From Streptomyces sp. H27-H5 (lineage in GTDB: Bacteria > Actinomycetota > Actinomycetes > Streptomycetales > Streptomycetaceae), in assembly GCF_026627505.1 (NCBI RefSeq), contig NZ_JAPNLK010000015.1, positions 1-64,000 on the forward strand: 64,000 nt of DNA. Direction: 5' to 3'. The position numbers and the translations under genes are program-made. The number at the start of each line of letters is the position of its first letter. Positions within the stretch are counted from its first letter, which is position 1. A model generated the notes under the pieces. The model searched no databases, had not been told where the DNA came from, and worked only from the letters and a program-made list of their open reading frames with translations. Below, one piece after another: positions 50,560 through 60,922 of this stretch.

Positions 50560-51251
50560 TCGAGGAACTGCTGGCCCCGGGCACGGCCGCCGTGGAGTCC
50601 TTCGGAGACGACCCCGGAGCCCTGGCCGAGCTCCACCCCGAGGAGGAACTCCTCGTCGCGGGCGCCGAGGACGGACGCCGACGGGAGTTCGCGACCGTAC
50701 GGCGCTGCGCGCGCGAGGCCCTCGGCAAGCTCGGCGTGGCCCCCGCGCCGATCCTGCGCGACCGGAAGGGGGCGCCCCGGTGGCCCACCGGATTCGTCGG
50801 CGCGATGACCCACTGCCAGGGCTACCGGGCGGCCGTGGTGGCGCCCGCCGGACGCGTGGCCGCGCTCGGCATCGACGCCGAACCCAACCTGCCGCTGCGC
50901 AGCCGGGGCGTCGCGGACCTGGTGACCGTCGCGGGCGAGCGCGCCTGGCTGCCCGAACTCGCCGCCCGCCGCCCCGAGGTGGAGTGGGAGCGGCTGCTCT
51001 TCAGCGCCAAGGAGAGCGTGTACAAGGTCTGGTACCCGCTGACCGGACGCTGGCTCGACTTCCAGGACGCGGAGATCACGGTCGACCCGGCCTGGTCCAC
51101 CTTCCACGCCCGGCTCCTGGTACCCGGCCCGGAGGTCGACGGCGTCCGCCTCGACTCCCTCGACGGCGGCTGGCTGGTCCGCGACGGCCTCATCGTCACG
51201 GCGATCACGGTGCCCCGACCCGCGCCACGAGCCGGAGCCCGCGAAGCGTGA
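50556..51251 (+). CDS. pptT: 4'-phosphopantetheinyl transferase (Sfp/PptT type)
   Basis: 231 residues. LGIDAEPN carries the metal-binding Asp/Glu, and Lys152/Glu153 in FSAKESVYKVW form the signature (W/F)xxKESxxK motif. The N-terminal RRCAREAL and WPTGFVGAMTHC segments fit the EntD/PptT subgroup. It loads CoA-derived phosphopantetheine onto carrier-protein serines, making apo-PKS ACPs active. The ATG overlaps the phosphoesterase stop (ATGA), so the two opposing activities are co-translated. Confidence 0.92.
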   Translation: MIEELLAPGTAAVESFGDDPGALAELHPEEELLVAGAEDGRRREFATVRRCAREALGKLGVAPAPILRDRKGAPRWPTGFVGAMTHCQGYRAAVVAPAGRVAALGIDAEPNLPLRSRGVADLVTVAGERAWLPELAARRPEVEWERLLFSAKESVYKVWYPLTGRWLDFQDAEITVDPAWSTFHARLLVPGPEVDGVRLDSLDGGWLVRDGLIVTAITVPRPAPRAGAREA

Positions 51252-51517
51252 GTTCCTCGCCCGCCCGACCCTCCTCGAAGACTCGGGTGGTCACGTCGAC
51301 GGCCACCGTCTCGGGTACCGCAGGGAGCGGCCCCGGCCGGCAGGCGCGCCCCAGAGTCTCGTGGAGGCGTCCCGGGTGCGCCCCCAGAGAGCCGGCCTGG
51401 GCGAGGCCGAGTTCAGCAGATGATCACACTTGGTGAACTCGGGTGACGTGTTGTCAGTGGCAAGTGCTTTCATGGGCCGGTCGCGCCGGGAGGCGCAACA
51501 CGACCACCGAGGGGGAT

Positions 51518-51841
51518 GTGGCTGTGCCCTGGATCAACACGTATGTGAAGTCGGACGGCACCAAAGTCAGTGGCCACCTCCGGCTGCCACCGGGGGCCCG
51601 CCGGGAGACCGCCCTGTTGGGCCTGTTCGTGGTCGGCGTGTTCGTCCTCGGCAACAGCCCCACCACGGCCGGGGCGGACGCGGAGCCACGGCAGGGGTTA
51701 CCCCGACCACAACCGCGATCGACGTCCGTCCAACCGATGTATCCGATCAAGTGGCCGGCGTGGGAGAACCGGCCGACACCTCGGCCGGAGCCGACGGTCT
51801 CGTATCCGATCGTCTTCCCCGACACGGCGAGCGGTCGGTGA
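51518..51841 (+). CDS. Small single-pass membrane protein, unknown function
   Basis: 107 residues from a GTG at 51518 (GAGGGGG a few bases upstream). There is one hydrophobic helix (LLGLFVVGVFVLG, about residues 34-46), then a Pro/Arg-rich tail (PRPQPRSTS, PEPTVSYP). Its stop overlaps the GTG of the following nuclease gene (GTGA), suggesting the two work together. I do not recognise the family. Confidence 0.6.
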   Translation: MAVPWINTYVKSDGTKVSGHLRLPPGARRETALLGLFVVGVFVLGNSPTTAGADAEPRQGLPRPQPRSTSVQPMYPIKWPAWENRPTPRPEPTVSYPIVFPDTASGR

Positions 51842-52545
51842 CCCGTCGCCCGCCCGCGAGGCGGCGCAAGCGGGGTGGCAGCGCACGGCGGCGCAGGAGC
51901 GGCCACCCGAACGGGCTGTGGCTGCTCGGCGGCCTGGCGGCCGTGGTCGCCTTCAGCCTGGTCATGGCCCTCCTGTCATGGCTGGCCGCCCACCCGTGGG
52001 TGCTGATCCTGATCCTGGTCACAGCGGTCGGCGTCGGATGGCTCTGGCTGCGACGGCGCCAGGAGGCGGCCCGATGGGAACAAGTGCGGTCCCGGGGGCT
52101 GCGCTACGCCGTCGAGCACCTCGACGGCCTCCACTACGACGACTTCGAGTTCGCCGTACGGGACCTCATGCACCGCGACGGCTGCGCCGACGCCCAGAAG
52201 GTCGGCGGACGGGGCGACAACGGCGCGGACGTGAAAGCCACCGACCCCTACGGCCGCCGCTGGGTGATCCAGTGCAAGCACCGCAAGGCCGGCTGGTCCG
52301 GCTCCGCGGTCGGCACCCCGGACCTCCAGGTCCTCAACGGCACCGGCCGCCAGGTCCACGGCGGCGATGTCCTGGTCATGCTCACCAACGGCCGCTTCTC
52401 CGGACCCGCGCTCGCCTTCGCCAAGTCCCAGCACCTCCACCTCGTCGACCGCCACCTCCTCGCCCAATGGGCCGCCGGCTCCCGACCCCTGTGGGAACTC
52501 CTCAGAGCCGTCCCGCCACCCAGGAAGCCCAGCGCGCTCTCCTGA
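51838..52545 (+). CDS. Membrane-anchored Mrr-like restriction endonuclease
   Basis: 235 residues. A basic N-terminus is followed by two membrane helices (about 28-47 and 52-68), then an Mrr_cat domain: LDGLHYDDFEFAVRDLM, Asp131 in NGADVKA, and Gln145-x-Lys147 in WVIQCKH, the D...QxK catalytic set. The GTG start overlaps the upstream stop. Mrr-type domains cleave modified DNA; here the nuclease is tethered to the membrane. It may be a phage-defence or DNA-uptake function unrelated to the PKS. Confidence 0.75.
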   Translation: MTRRPPARRRKRGGSARRRRSGHPNGLWLLGGLAAVVAFSLVMALLSWLAAHPWVLILILVTAVGVGWLWLRRRQEAARWEQVRSRGLRYAVEHLDGLHYDDFEFAVRDLMHRDGCADAQKVGGRGDNGADVKATDPYGRRWVIQCKHRKAGWSGSAVGTPDLQVLNGTGRQVHGGDVLVMLTNGRFSGPALAFAKSQHLHLVDRHLLAQWAAGSRPLWELLRAVPPPRKPSALS

Positions 52546-52641
52546 CGGGGCGGGCCGCCGCCCCGGGGCCTCGTCATCGCACCGTCTCAGGCCGTCAAAA
52601 AGCGTGGTGGTCAAGGGAGTCGAGTGCCAGGATCTGCTCCC

Positions 52642-53166
52642 ATGACACAGAATCCGGCCGGCGCGACACGCGTGTCCACGGCACTTCTCGCGCTCTCGAC
52701 CGTGCTCGTGGGCCTGATGGCCGGCCTGTTCTTCGCCTTCGACGTCTCGGTGATGCCCGGCCTCGCGGCCGGCGACGACCGTACGTACGTGAGCGCCATG
52801 CGCTCCTTCAACGCGGCGATCGACGGCAGCGGCCTCTTCGTCACCGTGTTCCTGCTCGCCCTGGTGGCCGCCGTGGCCTCCGCGATCGTCGAGTTCCGCG
52901 CGGGCCGGCGCGGCACCGCCCTGTGGGTCGCTTCGGCGGCCGTCGCCTACCTCGTCGTCCTGGTCGTCACCTTCGCGGTGAACATCCCGCTGAACAACGA
53001 CCTGGCCGCCGGTGGCGACGTGGCGAAACTGACCGACCTCTCGATCGTGGACGAGTTCAAGGGCACCTGGGTCACCACGAACATCATCCGCACCGTGCTG
53101 TGCACGGCCGCGCTCACCGCGCTCTCCCGCGCGCTGATCCTGTACGGCCGGGCCACCACGCGCTGA
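52642..53166 (+). CDS. DUF1772 membrane protein
   Basis: 174 residues, four hydrophobic segments, with the LMAGLFFAFDVSVMPGL and VNIPLNNDL signatures of the DUF1772 (anthrone-oxygenase-like) family. The ATG at 52642 is preferred over a GTG at 52624 that lies too close to the AAGGGAG site, but the choice is not secure. Function in most family members is unknown. A homolog lies on the opposite strand 97 bases away. Confidence 0.75.
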   Translation: MTQNPAGATRVSTALLALSTVLVGLMAGLFFAFDVSVMPGLAAGDDRTYVSAMRSFNAAIDGSGLFVTVFLLALVAAVASAIVEFRAGRRGTALWVASAAVAYLVVLVVTFAVNIPLNNDLAAGGDVAKLTDLSIVDEFKGTWVTTNIIRTVLCTAALTALSRALILYGRATTR

Positions 53167-53262
53167 CGCGCCGGGCGACGGTCAGAGCCTCTGGTGTGGG
53201 GTTCGAGGTGCGAGGGGCGACCGGCGCTCGACGATCGCTCGTCAAGCGCCGACGCCCGGCCG

Positions 53263-53754
53263 TCAGGCGCCCTGGACGAGCAGCGCCCAGGCCAGGAACC
53301 CGGCGCTCGCCGTGCAGAGCAGTGTGCGCCACACGTTGGCCCGTACCCACGGGCTCTCGAACGCGCGGCGAACGGCGGCCGGGTCGGCGATTCGATCGAC
53401 CGGGCCGGCCTTCTCCAACGCGTTGTTCAGCGGAATGTTCACCCCACCGGTCACGACCATCGCCAGGACGTAGCAGACGAACGCCGCGATCAGCGGCACC
53501 AGCGCGCCACCGGGGCCGTCCACCACGTGCAGGCCCAGCGCCAGCCCGGTGAAGACCAGGGCGCCGAGGTAGCCCAGCAGGAACCAGCCGTTGAGGATGG
53601 CGACGTTGACGCGCTGCATCACCTCGATGACGATCCGGTCGTCACCGCGCTTGAGAGCCGGCATGACGGACACGGAGAACCCGTAGAAGAGACCGCTCAT
53701 CAGCCCCACCGTGATCGTCGCCGCGATCAGCGACGCGTACCGTACCGCTTCCAC
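53263..53754 (-). CDS. DUF1772 membrane protein (second copy)
   Basis: 163 residues from a GTG at 53752-53754 with a G-rich ribosome site. Same family signatures as its convergent neighbour at 52642 (GLMSGLFYGFSVSVMPAL, VNIPLNNAL) and four membrane segments. The two are diverged paralogs, not a recent duplication. Confidence 0.75.
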   Translation of the reverse strand: MEAVRYASLIAATITVGLMSGLFYGFSVSVMPALKRGDDRIVIEVMQRVNVAILNGWFLLGYLGALVFTGLALGLHVVDGPGGALVPLIAAFVCYVLAMVVTGGVNIPLNNALEKAGPVDRIADPAAVRRAFESPWVRANVWRTLLCTASAGFLAWALLVQGA

Positions 53755-53876
53755 GCAAGCCCCCCGGTCGTGTGGCCCGTCCGATGTGGGGCCGATCATA
53801 CGGTCCACGCCACAGCCTGCCCCAGGCAATTCCCGCGGCCCCGAGGACTTGTCCGATCAGCTCAACCCCTGCCTGA

Positions 53877-55307
<1,431 letters not shown>

Positions 55308-55394
55308 GCCCACCCGCGGTGCGCCGCACCGCACCGCGCTCGGGCCCGTAGCCTGACCCTGCCACCACCCATCGGATCACCAGGGAGCTGCCGC

Positions 55395-56753
55395 GTGCTC
55401 ACCGCACTGGACGGCGTGTACGGAGACCGCCCCGACGCCCTCACCGTCGCCGGCCGCGCCACCTCCTACGAGGAACTGCTCGGCGCGGCCTCCGCCGTGG
55501 CCCGCGACATCACCGCCGGCGGCGCACCGGCCGTCGCCGTGACGGCCACCGCCTCCCTGGAGACCGTCGCCGCCACCGTGGGCGCGCTGCTGGCCGGGGT
55601 CCCCCTCGTACCCCTGCCCCCCGACGCCGGCCCCGCCGAACGCGAGCACATCCTCCGGGACTCCGGCGCCGCGCTCCTCGACGTGGACTACACCCGTCGC
55701 GCCGACACCCCCGCCACGCCCGCGGCCGGGGCGACCGACCCCGCCCTGGTCCTCTACACGTCCGGGACCACCGGTCCCCCCAAGGGCGTGGTCCTCACGG
55801 CCGCCGCGATCGCCGCCGACCTCGACGCCCTCGCCGAAGCCTGGCAGTGGACCGCCGAGGACACCCTCGTGCACGGCCTGCCCCTCTTCCACGTACACGG
55901 ACTCGTCCTCGGGGTCCTCGGCGCCCTGCGCACCGGCAGCCGGCTCGTCCACACCGGCCGCCCCACCCCCGAGGCGTACGCGCAGGCCGCCGGCAGCCTG
56001 TACTTCGGCGTCCCCACCGTATGGTCCCGGATCGCCGGGTCCCCGGCCGAGGCCGCCGCGCTCTCCCGCGCCCGGCTCCTCGTCTCCGGCAGCGCCGCCC
56101 TGCCCGCGCCGGTGTTCCGGGTCCTGGAGGCCCTGACCGGCCTGCGCCCGGTGGAGCGCTACGGAATGACCGAGACCCTGATCACCGTCAGCGGCCGGGC
56201 CGGCGGAGAGGTCCGCCCCGGTACGGTCGGCACCCCGGTGCGCGGCATCCGCACCCGTATCGCCGCCGAACCGGGCGCCGAGATCGGCGAACTCCAGCTC
56301 ACCGGACCGACTTTGTTCTCCGGATACCTGGGCCGCCCCGAGGCGACGGCCGCCGCGTACACCGAGGACGGATGGTTCCGCACCGGCGACATCGCCGCCG
56401 TCGACGAGACCGACGGCGTTCACCGCATCGTGGGCCGGGCCTCCATCGACCTGATCAAGTCCGGCGGGTACCGCATCGGCGCGGGCGAGATCGAGAACGC
56501 CCTCCTCGACCACCCCCGGGTCAGCGAGGCGGCCGTCGTCGGACTGCCGGACACCGACCTCGGCCAACGGATCGTGGCCTTCGTCGTCGCGCAGGGCGTC
56601 ACCGGCACGGAACTCACCGACTTCGTTGCCGCGCACCTGTCGGTGCACAAACGCCCCCGCGAGGTCCGCTTCGTGACCGCCATCCCGCGCAACGCCATGG
56701 GCAAGCCGCAGAAGAAGCTGCTGCTGACGAACGACTCCGAGGACCGGCGATGA
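55395..56753 (+). CDS. matB: Malonyl-CoA synthetase-like acyl-CoA ligase
   Basis: 452 residues of the ANL superfamily: P-loop-like YTSGTTGPPKG, RYGMTET near 256, GWFRTGD and IKSGGYRIGAGEIE hinge motifs, and the catalytic Lys in MGKPQKK at the C-terminus. Short length and overall pattern fit MatB, which makes malonyl-CoA from malonate, ATP and CoA. It is coupled by an ATGA overlap to a type II thioesterase, a link to polyketide metabolism. Start is a GTG with GGGAG upstream. Confidence 0.8.
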   Translation: MLTALDGVYGDRPDALTVAGRATSYEELLGAASAVARDITAGGAPAVAVTATASLETVAATVGALLAGVPLVPLPPDAGPAEREHILRDSGAALLDVDYTRRADTPATPAAGATDPALVLYTSGTTGPPKGVVLTAAAIAADLDALAEAWQWTAEDTLVHGLPLFHVHGLVLGVLGALRTGSRLVHTGRPTPEAYAQAAGSLYFGVPTVWSRIAGSPAEAAALSRARLLVSGSAALPAPVFRVLEALTGLRPVERYGMTETLITVSGRAGGEVRPGTVGTPVRGIRTRIAAEPGAEIGELQLTGPTLFSGYLGRPEATAAAYTEDGWFRTGDIAAVDETDGVHRIVGRASIDLIKSGGYRIGAGEIENALLDHPRVSEAAVVGLPDTDLGQRIVAFVVAQGVTGTELTDFVAAHLSVHKRPREVRFVTAIPRNAMGKPQKKLLLTNDSEDRR

Positions 56754-57565
56754 CGACTCCCCCCTCTGCTCCCGTCTTCTTCGACCGCTGGACCGGTTCG
56801 CCCTGGCTGCGCCGGTTCCACCCAGGGCCGCCTTCCGGTCCCGCGCCGACCCTCGTGTTCCTTCCGCACGCGGGCGGCAGCGCCGCCTACTACCACCCGT
56901 TCTCCGCGGCCCTGGCCCCCTGCGCCGAGGTGCTCGTCGCCCAGTACCCCGGGCGCCAGGAGCGCATCGGCGAGCCGGTTCCGGGCAACATCGCCGCGAT
57001 GGCCGACGGGCTGCTGGAAGCTCTGATGCCGTGGCGGGAACGGCCGTTGGTGCTGTTCGGGCACAGCATGGGCGCACTCATCGGCTACGAGGTGACGCGC
57101 CGCCTGGAGCACGCCGGCACGCCCGCGCGCGGTCTGATCGTGTCCGGGCGACGCTCCCCGCTGATCGAGCGCTCCGAGGGCGTCCACCCGCAGGACGACG
57201 ACGCGCTGATCGCCCTGGTGAGCGAACTCGCGGGCACCGACGCCAGACTCCTGGCCGATCCGGACTTCCGCGAGCTGATCCTGCCGGCGCTGCGCGGCGA
57301 CTACCGCGCCGTCGAGACGCATCGACACGTGCCCGGACCGGTGCTGCGCACCCCGGTGAGCGTGTTGACCGGCGAGTCCGACCCCCGGGTCGGCGTGCCC
57401 GAGGCCATGGCCTGGCGGGAGGTGACCGCAGGGGCCTTCACCTTCCGCGGCTTCCCCGGCGGCCACTTCTACCTGAACGAACAGCGGGACGCGGTGTCCC
57501 GGGCGATCGCGGAGGACCTGGCGGCGTTCACGGCCCGGGCGGGGCGGTCCGCACCGACGGGGTGA
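56750..57565 (+). CDS. Type II thioesterase (second copy)
   Basis: 271 residues. LPHAGGSAAYY, Ser106 in FGHSMGAL, GESDPRVG and GGHFYL give the editing-thioesterase triad. It overlaps the ligase by four bases. It is clearly diverged from the thioesterase at 48929, so the two may serve different synthases. Confidence 0.88.
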   Translation: MTTPPSAPVFFDRWTGSPWLRRFHPGPPSGPAPTLVFLPHAGGSAAYYHPFSAALAPCAEVLVAQYPGRQERIGEPVPGNIAAMADGLLEALMPWRERPLVLFGHSMGALIGYEVTRRLEHAGTPARGLIVSGRRSPLIERSEGVHPQDDDALIALVSELAGTDARLLADPDFRELILPALRGDYRAVETHRHVPGPVLRTPVSVLTGESDPRVGVPEAMAWREVTAGAFTFRGFPGGHFYLNEQRDAVSRAIAEDLAAFTARAGRSAPTG

Positions 57566-57621
57566 GGCGACGTCCTCGACGGCGTGGTTCCTGCCGGCGG
57601 GGGTGTGGCCGGCGGGGTGAG

Positions 57622-57651
57622 GCCGGCGCCCGTGGCGTGAGCGGCGCCGGC
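57622..57651. terminator. Possible hairpin between convergent genes
   Basis: A 9-bp stem (GCCGGCGCC at 57622-57630 with 57643-57651) lies between the thioesterase and the MarR gene. No T-run. Confidence 0.35.
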
Positions 57652-57658
57652 GCCGTCC

Positions 57659-58120
57659 TCAGGGGCGGACCAGGTGGCGGGCCAGTACCTCCAGGGCCTC
57701 GGTGACCGCCGGCAGCCGTTCCGCCTCCGCCTCGCCGAGCGCCCGGGCGAGGGCTTCCTCGACCTTGGAGGCACCGGCGGCCCGCACGGTGGCCACGCGC
57801 GCGGAGACCTCGGGGGACCGGCGTACGAGCGTGCGCCGGCGGTCGGCCGGATCGGGCGCGGTCTCCACCGATCCCACCTCGCGCAGTCGGGCCACGGCAC
57901 CCGACACCTGGCTCTGCGGCAGGCCCGTGCGCTGCGCGGTCTCGCCGACGGTGGTGTCCGGATGCGCGGCGATGTCCCCCGCCACGATCACCACCGAGCG
58001 GGTACTGCCGGCGTACTGACCGGATCCGCCCGGGGGCTCGGGCAGGGCTTCCTCGCCGAGCTTCATCAAGGCCCTGCCCAGCAGGAACAGTTCGATTCCA
58101 TCCACCGTGCCAGAATACAT
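57659..58120 (-). CDS. MarR-family transcriptional regulator
   Basis: 153 residues with the MarR winged helix: TVGETAQRTGLPQSQVSGAVARLREVG recognition region (about 65-90) and the DPADRRRTLV wing. Flanking helices would form the dimer. I take the ATG at 58118-58120; there is no good ribosome site, so translation may be leaderless. It diverges from a hydrolase gene across a nested palindrome and probably represses both. Confidence 0.8.
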   Translation of the reverse strand: MYSGTVDGIELFLLGRALMKLGEEALPEPPGGSGQYAGSTRSVVIVAGDIAAHPDTTVGETAQRTGLPQSQVSGAVARLREVGSVETAPDPADRRRTLVRRSPEVSARVATVRAAGASKVEEALARALGEAEAERLPAVTEALEVLARHLVRP

Positions 58121-58127
58121 CACGGCA

Positions 58128-58163
58128 GATACATCAAGAAAGATGCATCTCTCTTGATGTATC
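58128..58163. promoter_or_regulatory. Nested palindromic operator between MarR and hydrolase genes
   Basis: GATACATCAAGA (58128-58139) is perfectly inverted at 58152-58163, and the 12-base centre contains a second perfect palindrome, AGATGCATCT (58141-58150), on the same axis. Its 5' arm starts 8 bases from the regulator's start codon. This is strong evidence for autoregulation by a dimeric MarR protein. Confidence 0.85.
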
Positions 58164-58234
58164 TGTTCCGATGGATTAGGCTGATCGCAGAGCAGCGGAC
58201 AAAGGTCCGTGCCGATCAACGCAGAGGAGTCACC

Positions 58235-59077
58235 ATGTCCGCCCTGTCCGCCACCCTCGCGGCTCCCGGCTGCACCCTTCACTACCGACTCCGAGGATCC
58301 GGACCACTGTTGTTGATCTCCCAGAGCGGCGAGGGGGACGCCGATCGCACCGTGGACCTGGTGTCGCACCTCGATGACGCCTTCACCGTCCTGACATACG
58401 ACCGACGGGGCCTCTCCCGCAGCAGGCTCGACGAACCGGGCCGGACGACCACCCTGGCCGAGCACGCCGAGGACGTACACCGGCTGCTGTCCGCCGTCAC
58501 CGACGAACCCGCCCTGATGTTGGGTTGCAGCCTCGGTGCGACCATCGGCCTCCACCTGGCCGCCCGACACCCGGGCCAAGTGGGCACCCTCATCGCCCAC
58601 GAGCCGGTCGCCCCGCGCCTGCTGCCGGCCGCCGACCGGGCCGATCACGAGGCGGAGTTGGCCGGGTTACAGGAGATCTACCGCGCGTCCGGACTCGGCG
58701 TCGCGCTCCCGGAGATCGCCCGGGTCCTCGGCATCGACCCGACCCGCCAGGAGATCGAACCGGATGTGACCCCCGAGCCTCTGGACGACCGACGCCGCGC
58801 CAACTTCGACTACTTCGTCGAGCACGACTTCTCGGCGATCATCGAGGACACCCTCGACCTCGCCGCGCTCGCCCGCACCACGACCCGGATCGTCCCGGCC
58901 ATCGGCGCGACCACGTCGGCATCGGTCTTCGACCACCGCTGCGCGACCGCCCTCGCGGACCTCCTCGACACCGCGATATGCACCTTCCCGGGCGGCCACA
59001 ACGGCAACACCGCCCGCCCCCGCGCCTACGCGGCCCGCCTGCGGAGCCTGCTCACCGCCCCCGCCCACCGCTCCTGA
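58235..59077 (+). CDS. Alpha/beta hydrolase
   Basis: 280 residues. The nucleophile is in LGCSLGAT (GxSxG), with an upstream YDRRGLSRS strand and a C-terminal FPGGHNG carrying the His. GAGGAG precedes the ATG. It is divergent from and probably controlled by the MarR regulator. Relatives include esterases and detoxifying lipases; the substrate is unknown. Confidence 0.8.
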   Translation: MSALSATLAAPGCTLHYRLRGSGPLLLISQSGEGDADRTVDLVSHLDDAFTVLTYDRRGLSRSRLDEPGRTTTLAEHAEDVHRLLSAVTDEPALMLGCSLGATIGLHLAARHPGQVGTLIAHEPVAPRLLPAADRADHEAELAGLQEIYRASGLGVALPEIARVLGIDPTRQEIEPDVTPEPLDDRRRANFDYFVEHDFSAIIEDTLDLAALARTTTRIVPAIGATTSASVFDHRCATALADLLDTAICTFPGGHNGNTARPRAYAARLRSLLTAPAHRS

Positions 59078-59094
59078 GCGGGACCGGGCGGACC

Positions 59095-59472
59095 CATGCG
59101 ACCCCGCTCCAGGTGACGACGTACGGCTGCTTCGTCGGTACCGCCGTGACCCTGCCGTTCATCGGTCAACTCGTCGAGCAACTGGCCTACGCCCCGCTCA
59201 CCGCCACCCTCAACATGGTCTACCTGGGGCTCTTCCCGACCGCGCTGGCCTTCACCACGTGGACGTACGCCCTGTCGCGGACCACCGCCGGGAAGATGGG
59301 CGCGACCACCTACGCGGTGCCGGCCGTCGTGGTGCTCATCGCCTGGATCGCCCTCGACGAAGTCCCCGGATGGCTGACCCTGCTCGGCGGCGCGATCTGC
59401 CTGGCCGGCGTGGCCGTGTCCCGCAGACGGCGCGTCGAACCGCTCCCCGGGGGCGCGCCCTCGACGAAGTGA
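59095..59472 (+). pseudogene. C-terminal remnant of an EamA (DMT) transporter
   Basis: An open frame without a plausible start encodes about 125 residues with four or five membrane helices ending in the EamA signature (YLGLFPTALAFTTWTYALSRTTAGK, then a GAICLAGVAVSRRR end). Full-length EamA exporters have about 300 residues, so the N-terminal half is missing. It begins 17 bases after the hydrolase stop, which looks like a deletion junction. Confidence 0.75.
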
Positions 59473-59566
59473 AAACTTTTTCCCGACACCTGTCACACGG
59501 GCGGCACCCGGCGGGTCAAGGGGGTGAGGTCGCCGCAGGGGCGACCATCCGAGAAGGAGCTTCCCG

Positions 59567-59914
59567 ATGAACACCGCCGCCACCATCGTCGCCGTCCTCG
59601 CCGCCGCCATGTCGGGCTTCTCGGGCTACTCGCTGCTCTCGCGGGCCACGTGGGTCGTCGAAGCCATGAACGAGTACCGCGTGCCCCAGGCCTGGTGGAC
59701 GCCCCTCGGCGCGGCCAAGGCCCTGGGCGCGATCGGTCTCGTCGTCGGCATCTTCCTCCCCGTCGTCGGCATCGCGGCCGGCATCGGCCTGGTGCTGTAC
59801 TACCTCGGCGCCGTCATCACCGTGATCAAGGCCCGTTCGTACGCACACATCCCCTTCCCGGTCATCTACATGGCGCCGGTCGTCGGCGCCTTCGCCCTCG
59901 GCTTCGCGCTCTGA
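59567..59914 (+). CDS. DoxX-like small membrane protein
   Basis: 115 residues with four membrane helices, the size and layout of DoxX/DUF4345-type proteins (AAKALGAIGLVVGIFLP in the middle). GAGAAGGAG lies 6 bases before the ATG. Function unknown. Confidence 0.7.
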   Translation: MNTAATIVAVLAAAMSGFSGYSLLSRATWVVEAMNEYRVPQAWWTPLGAAKALGAIGLVVGIFLPVVGIAAGIGLVLYYLGAVITVIKARSYAHIPFPVIYMAPVVGAFALGFAL

Positions 59915-60009
59915 GCGACGCGCGGGAGCGATCCACAGAGCAACTCGCCCGTTCGGTCGGTACGTTGGACCGATCCGACCACCGGACGACGGACACCCCA
60001 GAGGACCCC

Positions 60010-60921
60010 ATGAACCGCACCACCGCAGCCACCCGACACGCGCGGGCCGTCACGTTCCGGGACCTGCACGCCGCCGACCGGCCGTTCGTCGTCCCCAACC
60101 CCTGGGACGCGGGCACCGCACGCATCCTGGCCGGCCTCGGCTTCGCGGCACTCGCCACCACCGGCGCCGGCCTGGCCCACAGCCTCGGCCGTCCCGACGG
60201 TACGAACCAGGTCAGCCGCGCCGAACTCCTCGCCAACGCGGCCGTGATCGTCGAGGCCAGTGGCCTGCCGGTCACCGCCGACCTGGAGAGCGGCTTCGGG
60301 GAACGGCCCGAGGACATCGCCGAGACCATCCGCCTCGCCGCGGCCGCCGGCCTGGTCGGCGGCTCCATCGAGGACTCCACGGGCCGCGACGAGGACCCCG
60401 TGCGACCGCTCGACGAGGCGGTGGAACGGGTGGCCGCCGCCGTGGAGGCGGCAAAGGAACTGGACTTCCCCTTCACGGTCACCGCCCGCGCGGAGAACTT
60501 CTTCCAGGGCCGCCCCGACCTCGATGACACGATCCGCCGCCTCCAGGCGTACGAGGCCGCCGGCGCCCACGTCCTCTACGCCCCGGCCCTCCCCGACGCC
60601 GAAGCGATCCGTGCCGTCTGCTCCGCCGTGGACCGGCCCGTGAACGTCCTCATGGGCGGCGCCCTCTCCCTGTCCGTCGCCGAACTCGGTGCCCTCGGCG
60701 TCCGCCGGATCAGTACCGGATCCGCCCTGTCCCGCGCGGCGCTGGGGGCGTTCACCCGAGCCGCGCGGGAGATCGCCGAGTCCGGCACGTTCGACTTCGG
60801 CGCGGACGCCATCCCGTACGCCGAGGCCAACGCACTCCTGACCCCGGCCGCCACACCCGCGCCCCCCGGCGCCCCGCATCCCGACGCCCCGCCATCCGGA
60901 TTCGACGGCCGGGGGGCGTGA
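60010..60921 (+). CDS. Isocitrate lyase/PEP mutase family enzyme
   Basis: 303 residues of the PEP mutase/isocitrate lyase TIM barrel: VPNPWDAGTARIL, ATTGAGLAHSLG, DLESGFGE and GGSIEDSTG metal-site segments, and a VTARAENF strand. Members include carboxyvinyl-carboxyphosphonate mutase, methylisocitrate lyase and oxaloacetate decarboxylase; the KKCGH-type loop of true lyases is absent, so the reaction is unclear. A Pro/Ala-rich tail of about 25 residues follows the domain. The next gene starts one base after its stop. Confidence 0.8.
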   Translation: MNRTTAATRHARAVTFRDLHAADRPFVVPNPWDAGTARILAGLGFAALATTGAGLAHSLGRPDGTNQVSRAELLANAAVIVEASGLPVTADLESGFGERPEDIAETIRLAAAAGLVGGSIEDSTGRDEDPVRPLDEAVERVAAAVEAAKELDFPFTVTARAENFFQGRPDLDDTIRRLQAYEAAGAHVLYAPALPDAEAIRAVCSAVDRPVNVLMGGALSLSVAELGALGVRRISTGSALSRAALGAFTRAAREIAESGTFDFGADAIPYAEANALLTPAATPAPPGAPHPDAPPSGFDGRGA

Positions 60922-60922
60922 G

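Noticed and set aside
51252..51517. A short minus-strand gene at 51291-51473
   Set aside because: No ribosome site, no recognisable motif, and composition like random GC-rich DNA; the 266-base gap is left without a gene.
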